Assembly (NCBI GenBank): GCA_903927025.1
Contig: CAIYLG010000013.1
Span: 62,001-126,000 of the forward strand
Direction of reading: 5' to 3'
DNA length: 64,000 nucleotides
From: an uncultured Armatimonadota bacterium
GTDB taxonomy: Bacteria > Armatimonadota > Fimbriimonadia > Fimbriimonadales > Fimbriimonadaceae
A program made the position numbers and the translations under genes. Every line of letters begins with the position of its first letter. Position 1 is the stretch's first letter. Shown one piece after another: positions 42,519-49,937 of the stretch. The notes under the pieces are model-generated. The model ran no database searches, was not told the DNA's origin, and worked only from the letters and a program-made list of their open reading frames with translations.

Positions 42519-43760
42519 ATGGAAGTAAACAAACAAGCTTGGCCGATTGGATCGGCATTCGGCAGAAAGAATCGGATCGACACTAACCCCGACTTCCAGC
42601 GTCCCGCCGTTTGGAGTCGCGCACAAAAGCAGCTGCTGATTGACACGATTCTTCGCGGCTATGACATACCCAAGTTCTATTGGCGGAAGACGGGAACCAA
42701 GCCCGACACCTACGATGTGGTTGATGGCCAACAACGCCTCAGGGCAATCTGGGAGTTCAAAACTGGAGACTATCGCACGGCCAAGGACGCCGAACCGATA
42801 GATGGCGAGCCGATTGCGAACCTCAAGTTTGATGAGTTGCCGGATGACCTAACCATCCGCTTCGATACCTATAACCTCGACGTCATCGTCCTGACGGACA
42901 CTGATGAGGAAGAGGTCCGGGAGATGTTCCTCCGGCTTCAGAATGGGACGTCGCTCAAAGCCCAAGAAAAGCGGAACGCCATGCCCGGACAGATGCGGGA
43001 GTTCGTCAAGGCGACGGCGGAGCACCCATTCTTCTCGAACTGCGCCTTTGCCAACTCGCGCTTCACGTTTGACCTGGTGGCGGCCCAGATGGTCCTCATT
43101 GAGCTCTCAGGCGGGCCCTGCAACATCAAGAACGGCAATCTGAACAAGATGTACGAGGATCACCGGGAGTTCGATCCGACTGGAGCAAAAGCAAAGAAGG
43201 TCAAGCGCGTCCTGGACTACCTTTTCAGGGCATTTCCCGAGAAGACACCGGAGCTCGAACGATACAGCGCAGTTTCGCTCTATGCGCTCGTGTCCTACCT
43301 CCTGGAGACGTTTAGCATCCAAGGTCGAGAAACCAAGATTTCCCAGTGGTTCATTGATTTCGAAACCCATCGACGAGGGCAGGACCACCTTTCCGAAGAC
43401 GAGACGATGGTGGACCCGTTTCTCCTCACGTATCGCGAGAAGACTTCACATAGCACAGACGCCCTTGACTCTCTGCAATGGCGACATGAGTTTTTGCTCG
43501 ATCGCCTCTTCGAATCTGTCCCGAACATAATGCCGAAGGACCCTAAGCGGGCCTTTACGCGAGAACAGCGCATGGCGATCTTTCGAAGGGACGGCATGAC
43601 ATGTCAGTTGAAACTGAAGTGCGACGGCGTGAAGTGCGAGTGGGACAACTGGCACGCCGATCACATCACCCCTCACTCGAAGGGTGGCCAGACGACGGTC
43701 GAAAACGGACGTGTTGCCTGTCCAAGCTGCAATACCGCCCTCGGTAACAGCGGAAGCTAA
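42519..43760 (+). CDS. DUF262 (GmrS-like) plus HNH endonuclease
   Basis: A 413-residue protein. The DUF262 NTPase/ParB-like domain has PDFQRPAVWSRAQKQLLIDTI near residue 24 (in parts PDFQRPAVWSR, AQKQLLIDTI) and the nucleotide-binding DGQQR at 69-73. A helical middle follows. The C-terminal HNH nuclease has H379, D381 and H382 in WHADHITPHSKGGQ, then ACPSCN. DUF262-DUF1524/HNH proteins include the type IV modification-dependent enzyme GmrSD, which cuts modified phage DNA. It starts 2 bp after the 103-aa gene. Probably the dedicated nuclease, or a second effector, of the operon. Confidence 0.82.
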   Translation: MEVNKQAWPIGSAFGRKNRIDTNPDFQRPAVWSRAQKQLLIDTILRGYDIPKFYWRKTGTKPDTYDVVDGQQRLRAIWEFKTGDYRTAKDAEPIDGEPIANLKFDELPDDLTIRFDTYNLDVIVLTDTDEEEVREMFLRLQNGTSLKAQEKRNAMPGQMREFVKATAEHPFFSNCAFANSRFTFDLVAAQMVLIELSGGPCNIKNGNLNKMYEDHREFDPTGAKAKKVKRVLDYLFRAFPEKTPELERYSAVSLYALVSYLLETFSIQGRETKISQWFIDFETHRRGQDHLSEDETMVDPFLLTYREKTSHSTDALDSLQWRHEFLLDRLFESVPNIMPKDPKRAFTREQRMAIFRRDGMTCQLKLKCDGVKCEWDNWHADHITPHSKGGQTTVENGRVACPSCNTALGNSGS

Positions 43761-43780
43761 TGCTCATTGAGCCTTCGGAC

Positions 43781-43847
43781 TGACACCACTTCGTTCGGGA
43801 AGGTTCAGGCTTGTTCGTCTTCTATGGTGTCAAAAGTGGTGTCAAAA
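43781..43847. repeat. Inverted and direct repeats beside the half tRNA-Lys (integrase arm-type-like sites)
   Basis: TGACACCACTT (43781-43791) and AAGTGGTGTCA (43834-43844) form a perfect 11-bp inverted repeat 42 nt apart. GGTGTCAAAA occurs twice in direct repeat (43826-43835 and 43838-43847) with 12-nt spacing. Repeats of this kind next to an att core are what tyrosine integrases bind with their arm-binding domain. No integrase gene is in the window. Confidence 0.45.
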
Positions 43848-43862
43848 TCGACCTCCGACAAC

Positions 43863-43888
43863 AAAAAAGCCCCTCGAAAGGGGCTTTT
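43863..43888 (-). terminator. Rho-independent terminator for the (half) tRNA-Lys
   Basis: AAAAGCCCCT-CGAA-AGGGGCTTTT is a perfect 10-bp stem with a CGAA tetraloop. On the minus strand it ends in a run of six T. It sits 12 nt past the CCA end of the tRNA-Lys 3' half, so it is the native tRNA terminator or one brought by the element. It also caps the defence operon from the plus side. Confidence 0.85.
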
Positions 43889-43900
43889 GAACCTAAACAT

Positions 43901-43945
<45 letters not shown>

Positions 43946-44398
43946 ATGGCTGGCGAGCGACGATTCCTTTGATGTCGATCCAATCTTGGTCTCTTCCTGC
44001 AAAAGCTTTCATCACGATTAGGTCCTCGGCAGAGCAGACTCGAAGCCAAACCGACGGCGCAAGTTCGACCTCCACTGATCGCAACACTATTTTTTCCTCG
44101 TAGGCAAAGCCACCGATACCGATGTCTACTGATATATTGCCATCGACAAATCCAAGAAGAACACGGTTCTGCAGCCCAAGGCCAGAGCATCAGATCGCCG
44201 CGGCGTTACCAGTTGCAAGATCGCTTGTGCCTTGGCTTCCTCGTCAATGAATCTCGTGAGGACCGTGAAATCGGCATCACGAGTTAGCCGGACCTCACCC
44301 CATGCCTGAAGAGCCAATCCTCAGATAACGCAGTTAGGCAGATCAAGATTGTCCAGGTCCTTCTGAAGCTTGGCAGCAGCGACCACTAGATCTAGCAC
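43946..44398 (-). pseudogene. AbiEii/AbiGii-like nucleotidyltransferase gene, broken three ways
   Basis: Starting from GTG at 44398, the translation reads VLDLVVAAAKLQKDLDNL...NCVI, then a TGA where the family has Gly, then GLALQAWGEVRLTRDADFTVL (the GGxALxxWGxxRxTxDxDxxxL hallmark, shown in parts: GLALQAWGEV, RLTRDADFTVL). A 1-nt shift at about 44170 is needed to continue LLGFVDGNISVDIGIGGFAYEE and SAEDLIVMKAFAGRDQDWIDI (in parts). The frame then runs into the half tRNA at GIVARQPS, losing the C-terminus. The upstream 75-aa gene overlaps its GTG, as in a two-gene toxin-antitoxin-like unit. Confidence 0.7.
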
Positions 44399-44619
44399 GG
44401 TTTGTCGCCACGTGCAAGCGCCTCGTAGAACTTTGTAAATCCACTCTCCATCCGAGGCGACAATGTCCGAGCGTAAGCGTAAGAAGATTGCAAGGATGGC
44501 AAAACATCCTTCGTGACAGTACCGGATAGATTTACGAGGCGCTCAGCTTCAAGGTAGTCCCAGCCGAGCCGCTGTTGCATCAGGATCTTCCGTGCAAATT
44601 CCTTCTCCGCGTTAGTCAC
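44392..44619 (-). CDS. Small protein upstream of the nucleotidyltransferase remnant (antitoxin-like position)
   Basis: 75 residues, GTG start, with a helical, charged sequence (EFARKILMQQRLGWDYLEAERLV, in parts EFARKILMQQ and RLGWDYLEAERLV). CATAAT ends 5 nt before the GTG. Its stop overlaps the nucleotidyltransferase start (GTGCTAG). By position it would be the partner of that gene. No DNA-binding motif is clear. The 240 bp upstream, to 44858, hold only an unconvincing 80-codon frame. Confidence 0.5.
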   Translation of the reverse strand: MTNAEKEFARKILMQQRLGWDYLEAERLVNLSGTVTKDVLPSLQSSYAYARTLSPRMESGFTKFYEALARGDKPC

Positions 44620-44858
44620 AAGTCATTATGGACCGCGCTACGAAACATCAATTTACAAAAATGCGATAGATCGAAACTTGCCCATCGCGATATTTGAACC
44701 TAGAACACAACCACACAGCGGACGGAGCAAAACTGCCCAGTGCAACAGCCCTCGCAAAATTGGCATTTGAATATGACAGCCAAGGCGATGTGTGCAATAG
44801 GGGGACGACCCGCGCAGTTGTTTGATCCATTCGGATTACCAGAGGGTATTGGGACGAC

Positions 44859-45386
44859 TCATTCATTCGGTGTTCTAAAGCGGACATCAAGTTCGTCTTC
44901 GCTACCCATCACTCTCAATCTTCGGGTCACCGGATTGAGGACGTGCTCAACAAACTCATCCTGTGTGAAAGCCATAGGTAGAGGCGTTTCTAGGGCAAAG
45001 ATGTGGCCGCCATCAATGAGCGGGCGCATGTGCTTGAAGAAGAAGCGTAAGACTTCCCCGCTGCCACTGCGCTCTATCTCCCCTGGCTGGGTTACAACGA
45101 TGATCTTTCCGTACCGAAGCTTCGTGACGTCGAAGAGGGGTTCTGACGACGCGTAGGAGCCGCCGAACTGGATCCCAACACCTATTGCCGCATTCAGCGA
45201 TTGACAATCGTCGTTAACGAGAAAATTCGCCAACTCATCCTCAAGGACAAAGGATGAGATAATCGGCAGCACAGCTTGGGCCATGCGGTCTCTGAGGTCC
45301 CTTGCCGCTTCGTGAGCATCCTCTGAGAAAACGATCAGCAGCTCGACATGAGACGAGTCCTTGCTTACGCAGTCAGCTAGGTGCAT
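44859..45386 (-). CDS. Stand-alone, catalytically dead GyrB/ParE-type TOPRIM domain protein
   Basis: The 175-residue protein aligns by eye along the whole TOPRIM region of DNA gyrase B. HLADCVSKD matches KLADCSSKD; ELLIVFSEDAHEAARDLRDR matches ELFxVEGDSAGGSAKQGRDR; then QAVLPI; FDVTKLRYGKIIVVT matches FDxxKLRYHKIIIMT; RFFFKHMRPLIDGGHIF matches TFFxRxMxxLIxxGHVY. The catalytic Glu of EGDSAGG is replaced (FSEDAHE) and the metal-binding DADVDG is replaced (QPGEIER). There is no ATPase, transducer or tail domain. It cannot cleave DNA but could mimic or bind gyrase. TAGAGT ends 6 nt before the ATG, so expression is plausible. Confidence 0.7.
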   Translation of the reverse strand: MHLADCVSKDSSHVELLIVFSEDAHEAARDLRDRMAQAVLPIISSFVLEDELANFLVNDDCQSLNAAIGVGIQFGGSYASSEPLFDVTKLRYGKIIVVTQPGEIERSGSGEVLRFFFKHMRPLIDGGHIFALETPLPMAFTQDEFVEHVLNPVTRRLRVMGSEDELDVRFRTPNE

Positions 45387-45451
45387 GGCGGGACTCTACC
45401 ATCACGCACCCCAGCAATACTCACGGAAAAACGGCGCGAGCCGCAGCACAG

Positions 45452-46294
45452 CTACGGCTTGGCGTCCAGGAAGTCGTTGATCATCGGGACGATGATCGAC
45501 ATGCGCTGCATCAGGGTTACGTGAGTGGTGTCGGGCAGGATGGCTAATCGCGATGCGGAGCGCGACTGCATGTCGCCGTGAATCTCGCCGCCCTTTAGGC
45601 GAAACATCTCCGCGACGTGGGCCAGGCGCACGCCGTCGGCGTCACCGTGGATGAAGAACATCGGGGCAGTCGTGGCTTTTAGCTTATCGGCTCCGAAGTC
45701 GTACGGTTTAGAGGCGGTGGACACCATTCGCTGAACGAATTTCGGAAAGTCGTTCGGAGTCGGACTGAGCTTCTTGTACTCGGTCTCAAGGGGCGATCCT
45801 TTGAAATCGTCCGCCCTGAGTTTCGAGATCGATTCGAACGCTCCATCCACCATGCCGTCGCTCCGGAACGTAGACGAAATGATGACTGCCTTTCGCACAT
45901 TGTCAGGGTGGCGGATTGCACACTGCATCGCCACTTCCCCGCCCATGCTATAGCCGATAAGGTCTGCTCGCGGGATCTTGAGATACTTGAGCAGGGCAGC
46001 CACGTCGTCGGCAAGATTTTCGGACGTGAAATCCCGCGAGATATCCGCCGTTCGTCCGTGACCCTGCATTTCGACGGCAATCACTTTCCGAGTTTTGGAG
46101 AGGTCGCCGATCCATCCGTCCCAGTTGTTGGTGATGGTCATGAAGGCGCCATGAAGCAGCACCACCGGTTGGCCCGCACCGTGGACTTCGTAGTACATCG
46201 TCAAGCCATTGACCGGCGCGTAGCCCTTGATTGGATTCTGCCGCGCCGGCGCTGCCCCGAAAAGCAGCGCCACCGAAATCAAAGCGCTCACCAT
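45452..46294 (-). CDS. Exported alpha/beta hydrolase
   Basis: A 280-residue alpha/beta hydrolase with a signal peptide (cut near PARQ). The oxyanion HG is in VVLLHGAFM, the nucleophile elbow is GYSMGG, the acid is in [11 protein letters not shown] and the catalytic His is in DTTHVTLM. Esterase, haloperoxidase-like or lipase activity is possible. The start ATG shares its A with the TGA of the upstream SRPBCC gene, so it is the third gene of an ArsR operon. Confidence 0.85.
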   Translation of the reverse strand: MVSALISVALLFGAAPARQNPIKGYAPVNGLTMYYEVHGAGQPVVLLHGAFMTITNNWDGWIGDLSKTRKVIAVEMQGHGRTADISRDFTSENLADDVAALLKYLKIPRADLIGYSMGGEVAMQCAIRHPDNVRKAVIISSTFRSDGMVDGAFESISKLRADDFKGSPLETEYKKLSPTPNDFPKFVQRMVSTASKPYDFGADKLKATTAPMFFIHGDADGVRLAHVAEMFRLKGGEIHGDMQSRSASRLAILPDTTHVTLMQRMSIIVPMINDFLDAKP

Positions 46295-46792
46295 CAGGAT
46301 TCGGCACCCGATCCCAATGAGGCGAGAAGCTCCTCAAGTTGGCCGAGGACCTCGGGCATCGCGCCGCTCGATCCAGTCTCAACCGCTTCCTTCGCCGGAT
46401 AGAGATCATGGATAGACAACAACGTTTGGCCATCGATTTCATCGAAGGTCACCGTGGTGATCGTTTGGCCAGCGTCACCTTCATCATTGGTCCAAACGAT
46501 GCGAGAGGGCGGAGTCACTTCGAGGTAAGTGCCGAAGAACTCCATCGTCGAACCTTCATGGAGAAAGGTCAAACGGTACTGCCCCCCAACCTGAATATCC
46601 ATTTCGCACCCAACCAGGTTCAGCCCATAAGACTTCGGCACCCACCATCTCCTGAATAGGTCCGGATTCGTCCAAGCTTCGAATACCAGGCGCGTTGACG
46701 GTGCGGGTGACGACGACTTCGCAATCGGACTTCCGCTCCACCTTCGTGTCGTTCTTCGTCGGGGTGCTCTCAATATCCTTAGTTTCTTCCAT
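46294..46792 (-). pseudogene. SRPBCC (AHSA1-like) domain gene with a frameshift
   Basis: The N-terminus (MEETKDIESTPTKNDTK ... CEVVVTRTVNAP, 46792 to ~46690) and the body (TRLVFEAWTNPDLFRRWWVPKSYGLNL ... [13 protein letters not shown]) are in different frames. Joined, they make a normal ~160-residue AHSA1/START-like protein with the family pattern VTRTxNAPxxLVFEAWTxPxLFxRWW. The break is around AACGCGCCTGG, where a few bases seem lost in a GCGCC run. It could be a recent mutation or a sequencing error. ArsR-SRPBCC pairs are common; the ArsR gene overlaps its start. Confidence 0.7.
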
Positions 46793-47135
46793 CTGCTTTC
46801 TCCTTCCTTTTCATTTCCTCGACAACAATGTCCAACTCATCGAAGCGCGTGGCCCAGAGCTGGCGATAGCTCTCGATCCATGCTGCCTCTTCCTCCAGTG
46901 CCCGCTTCCCGAGTCTGCAGGTCCGCACGCGACCCACTTTCTCGGTGATAACGAGCCCTGCTCGCTCCAAGATGCCCACGTGCTTCTGCATGCCAGCAAG
47001 CGTCATATGGAACCGTTCGGCAAGGGCCGTGATCGAAGCGTCCGCACGCCCGAGCTGCTCCAGAACGCCACGTCGGGTGGCATCTGACAGCGCTCCGAAC
47101 GATGCATCGTATTGGGCTTGGCTATACTTTACCAT
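46779..47135 (-). CDS. ArsR-family transcriptional regulator
   Basis: A winged-helix repressor of 118 residues from the ATG at 47135 (MVKYSQAQYDASFGALSDATRRGVLEQL in parts: MVKYSQAQYDASF, GALSDATRRGVLEQL). The recognition helix is in ITALAERFHMTLAGMQKHVGIL and the wing in VITEKVGRVRTCRL. There are no obvious metal-binding cysteines; this is the subgroup paired with SRPBCC proteins. AATACT ends 7 nt before the ATG. It likely autoregulates the ArsR-SRPBCC-hydrolase operon, perhaps through the palindromes at 47243-47277. Confidence 0.85.
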   Translation of the reverse strand: MVKYSQAQYDASFGALSDATRRGVLEQLGRADASITALAERFHMTLAGMQKHVGILERAGLVITEKVGRVRTCRLGKRALEEEAAWIESYRQLWATRFDELDIVVEEMKRKEKADGRN

Positions 47136-47242
47136 TCGGTTTAGTATTGCACGCCACTGGCGAAAATGCAAGGGGATGCTGGCATCCCATTTGAGAGCTC
47201 AAATGAAGTTCAAAGTGTCGGTCCACCAAACCATCGATGGAA

Positions 47243-47277
47243 GCCTTTCCGCCATGGAAAGGCCGTTTCTAGAAACG
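47243..47277. promoter_or_regulatory. Two abutting perfect inverted repeats upstream of the ArsR gene
   Basis: GCCTTTCC-GCCAT-GGAAAGGC (47243-47263) is followed directly by CGTTTC-TA-GAAACG (47264-47277). They lie about 108-142 bp upstream of the ArsR start. Operator use is possible, or tandem hairpins. The rest of 47136-47457 holds only a 40-codon frame (47202-47324) of doubtful reality. Confidence 0.4.
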
Positions 47278-47418
47278 AAGGAACACGTCGATGGATTCTG
47301 GGTACTCGACGTTCCAACGATATAAGGGGCGGTGGAATGGGGAAAGAAAGCGGCTACCGCCTGTGGTGGCTCGGTAGAAGTGCGGCCGTTCCACGCGACG
47401 CATTCGTAAGGTGCTCAG

Positions 47419-47446
47419 AAGGGCGCTGAAAGCGATTCGCGCCCTT
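47419..47446. terminator. Hairpin after the GloVer-repeat gene
   Basis: AAGGGCGC and GCGCCCTT pair over 8 bp around a 12-nt loop, 12 nt beyond the stop of the minus-strand propeller gene. No U-tract follows. Confidence 0.5.
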
Positions 47447-47457
47447 CGAGAGCAAGT

Positions 47458-49404
47458 TTACGGAGTGATCGTCATCTGTACGGAACGAGTCACCGAGTTG
47501 AGAACCGCCGATATCGTAGCCACCACGTTGGCGCTCACCTTGGACGTGGTAATGCTGAACGTTGCGACCTTTGCCCCAGGAGCAACCCTCACGGTGAGGG
47601 GCGTCTTCACGTTCGAATCGCCCGATGACAGGTGGATGGTAAGTCCTCCCGCAGGGGCTGGGCTGGAAATTGCTACGCCGCCTTTTACCGTCCTTCCACC
47701 AACAAACTTGGTTGGAAATACGGTGACAGCGGTTAGAGTTGGGGCTGTGACCTGAAACTTCGCGGTGGCAGATTCCCCATTCAATACCGCCGTTATCGTC
47801 GGCGTGATGTCAGACGGTACCGCTAACGTTGGAATCGTGACCGTAATCAGCTCACGTCCTGGAGGCAGCATGAATTTTGCAGGCGGCTTTACATAAGGAC
47901 TGTTCGAAATCATCGTGAAGACGGCACCGCCATTGGGTGCCGGGGCGCTAAATTCAATGGTGCAGGTGGTAGGTGTACCACCCACCACCTTCGCGGGCTT
48001 GATAAACAGCTTTTGAGGGATCGGATTGGAGAAGACCTTCCAGATCATTCCGACCTTGTTCGCTCCGCCCGCAACGCTTGCGCCGTAGAGATTGCCGAGG
48101 GTGTCAAATGCAACCCCACCTTGGACATTCACCCCGTCCGACCCCTTGACGTTATTGGCGTTTGGCACGGTGCCTCCAAAATCATGAAGGTCTCGATACT
48201 CTAACCAGCGCGAGAGTTCCCAAACAATGCCGCCTAAGCTATTCGGACCCGCGTTGAGTCCACCAGTTGAAGTGGTTCCGAACAGGTTGCCCTGCACGTC
48301 AAAAGTGACTCCGCTGGTGGGATTGGCTCCGTCTGGACCGAAGGTTCCGGTGCTGTTCATGACTTCAACGACACCGAAATCGTAAAGATCTTTATAACCT
48401 CCATCGTTCGTGAACTCCCACACGATTCCCTGTCCATTGGGTCCGCCGAACTGAGCCGTCCCGTAGATGTTCCCCAAATCATCAATCGATACGCCAGACA
48501 CTGGCTGAGTGCCATCGTCGCCCACGGTTAAGTTGGCATTGGTGACTTTCCCGCCAAAGTCGTGGACGTTCCGGTACGACCCCGCCGGCGTGAGCCTCCA
48601 CAGGGTGCCGGCACCATTTGCACCCCCAAACTGGGTCGTGCCGTAAATATTGCCCGCAGAATCAAAATCAACATACACGACCACAGGGCCAAACCCATCT
48701 GCAGCACTTTGTCCGGCGGCATCGATCGCTATCCCTCCAAAATCGTGGAGATCTTTAAACGCTCCAGCGCTTGTTATCTCCCAAAGGATGCCCCCGAAAT
48801 CGTTGGGCTTGGAGTATGGGCCGCCCGCCGTGGTTGTGCCAAAAAGGTTGCCGGCAGCATCAATTGTGATGCCGGATTGCGGCGTCAAACCGTCGGGTCC
48901 GAGAGTTCCGTCCGCGTTTGTAACGCTTGCTCCGCCAAATTCGTGAAGACTCTTATAGTCACCGGAAGGCTTGAGTCGCCATACGATTCCTCCGCCGTAA
49001 GGTCCACCATTTTGGGCGGTCCCGTAGATGTTGCCCGCTTTGTCCAGGGTGACGCCCTGGTGTGGATGGGTGCCATCAATTCCAAGCTTTCCATTTGAGA
49101 GGCTTATGGTTCCGCCGAAAGTGTGAAGCACTCGGTACACGCCACTCTTAGAGATTCTCCACACCGTACCGGTGCCGTTTGAGGTCGCGGAGCCGCCGCT
49201 CGCCGTGGTTCCGTACATGTTTCCAGCAGCGTCAAAGACTACATTTGAGTATGAGTTTTGGCCGTCCGGCCCCATCGTCCCAGCGGGGGCTCCGAAGTCG
49301 TGCAAGTCTGCGTATTTGGGTGCGGTTTGCGCCGGCAGAAGTGTGAAGGCGGCCGCAAAGAGCACTGAAACTGATGACAAGTAAGCTTTTCTAAGTTGTG
49401 GCAC
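47458..49404 (-). CDS. Secreted GloVer-repeat propeller protein with two beta-sandwich repeats
   Basis: A 648-residue secreted protein; GTG start with AGAGGT 5 nt upstream, and a signal peptide cut near PAQTA. Residues ~35-470 hold seven Gloeobacter/Verrucomicrobium-type repeats of the form GNxYGTxxxGGxxGxGxxWxxxxxGxYxxLHDFGG. Seven copies suggest a closed seven-bladed beta-propeller. Two ~93-residue beta-sandwich modules follow (FIKPAKVVGGTPTT..., VFPTKFVGGRTVKG...). The same module type occurs 8 times in the 1160-aa protein and 3 times in the DUF4434-like protein nearby. Probably a surface or extracellular binding protein; no anchor motif is visible. Confidence 0.8.
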   Translation of the reverse strand: MPQLRKAYLSSVSVLFAAAFTLLPAQTAPKYADLHDFGAPAGTMGPDGQNSYSNVVFDAAGNMYGTTASGGSATSNGTGTVWRISKSGVYRVLHTFGGTISLSNGKLGIDGTHPHQGVTLDKAGNIYGTAQNGGPYGGGIVWRLKPSGDYKSLHEFGGASVTNADGTLGPDGLTPQSGITIDAAGNLFGTTTAGGPYSKPNDFGGILWEITSAGAFKDLHDFGGIAIDAAGQSAADGFGPVVVYVDFDSAGNIYGTTQFGGANGAGTLWRLTPAGSYRNVHDFGGKVTNANLTVGDDGTQPVSGVSIDDLGNIYGTAQFGGPNGQGIVWEFTNDGGYKDLYDFGVVEVMNSTGTFGPDGANPTSGVTFDVQGNLFGTTSTGGLNAGPNSLGGIVWELSRWLEYRDLHDFGGTVPNANNVKGSDGVNVQGGVAFDTLGNLYGASVAGGANKVGMIWKVFSNPIPQKLFIKPAKVVGGTPTTCTIEFSAPAPNGGAVFTMISNSPYVKPPAKFMLPPGRELITVTIPTLAVPSDITPTITAVLNGESATAKFQVTAPTLTAVTVFPTKFVGGRTVKGGVAISSPAPAGGLTIHLSSGDSNVKTPLTVRVAPGAKVATFSITTSKVSANVVATISAVLNSVTRSVQMTITP

Positions 49405-49937
49405 TGTTGACCTCTTGAAACAATAGGAACAGGATAGACCGAGCGTGCCCCCGTTTTGCGACTAGTAGTCCAATTGATCCATTAGCAATGTTGCTAGCTA
49501 AGGAGGTTCTAACTTCCACGCCTTCCCCAGGCGTCAGTTTTGCGAGATTTGCATGAGTTTGTTCGCTCATGGACCTACCAGATAATGAATGCCTATTCCT
49601 TCGTCATCGCTTTCCCCGACGAGACAAGCCACTCTTCACTAAGCTGGTCAAGCGTTCGCCCACTCAACTCCTGGCAAATCCTCTTTCTAGGTATTGAATT
49701 GGAACGCCTTGCTTAGCTTTGGCACCAAATTGAGTTTGTAGAGACAGCTTGCCCATTAGAGAAATGCACCCTGACGTCTGATAGCTGTGACGAGCGTGGG
49801 CACGGGCAGAATTTGGATGGGGACGCTTTACGACCGGCTCATAGAATAGCCATCTGACTTATTCGGCGATAACGAGAAGGAGTCAGGATCACCTAAAAGC
49901 ACGGAACGTAGTGACGCTGGCGACTGTTGCTTGCCAA
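49405..49937. other. Non-coding stretch with a palindrome
   Basis: These 533 bp between divergent genes hold no supported gene. TAGCAA-TG-TTGCTA at 49483-49496 is a perfect 14-bp palindrome, about 80 bp upstream of the GloVer gene start. It is a possible operator. No riboswitch or RNA gene is recognisable. Confidence 0.4.

Noticed and set aside
32702-43760. Assignment of the operon to DISARM, BREX or plain type IIG restriction
   Set aside because: The partner genes required for DISARM (DrmA/B) and BREX (PglZ/BrxZ, BrxC) are absent, and a type IIG enzyme would not need five coupled partners. I left the system unnamed.
44648-44890. 80-codon minus-strand frame downstream of the TOPRIM gene
   Set aside because: It begins inside the end of the TOPRIM gene in another frame, has no ribosome site and no family character.
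47202-47324. 40-codon plus-strand frame MKFKVSVHQTIDGS
   Set aside because: Very short, spans the two palindromes, and lacks a ribosome site; the palindromes explain its sequence bias better.
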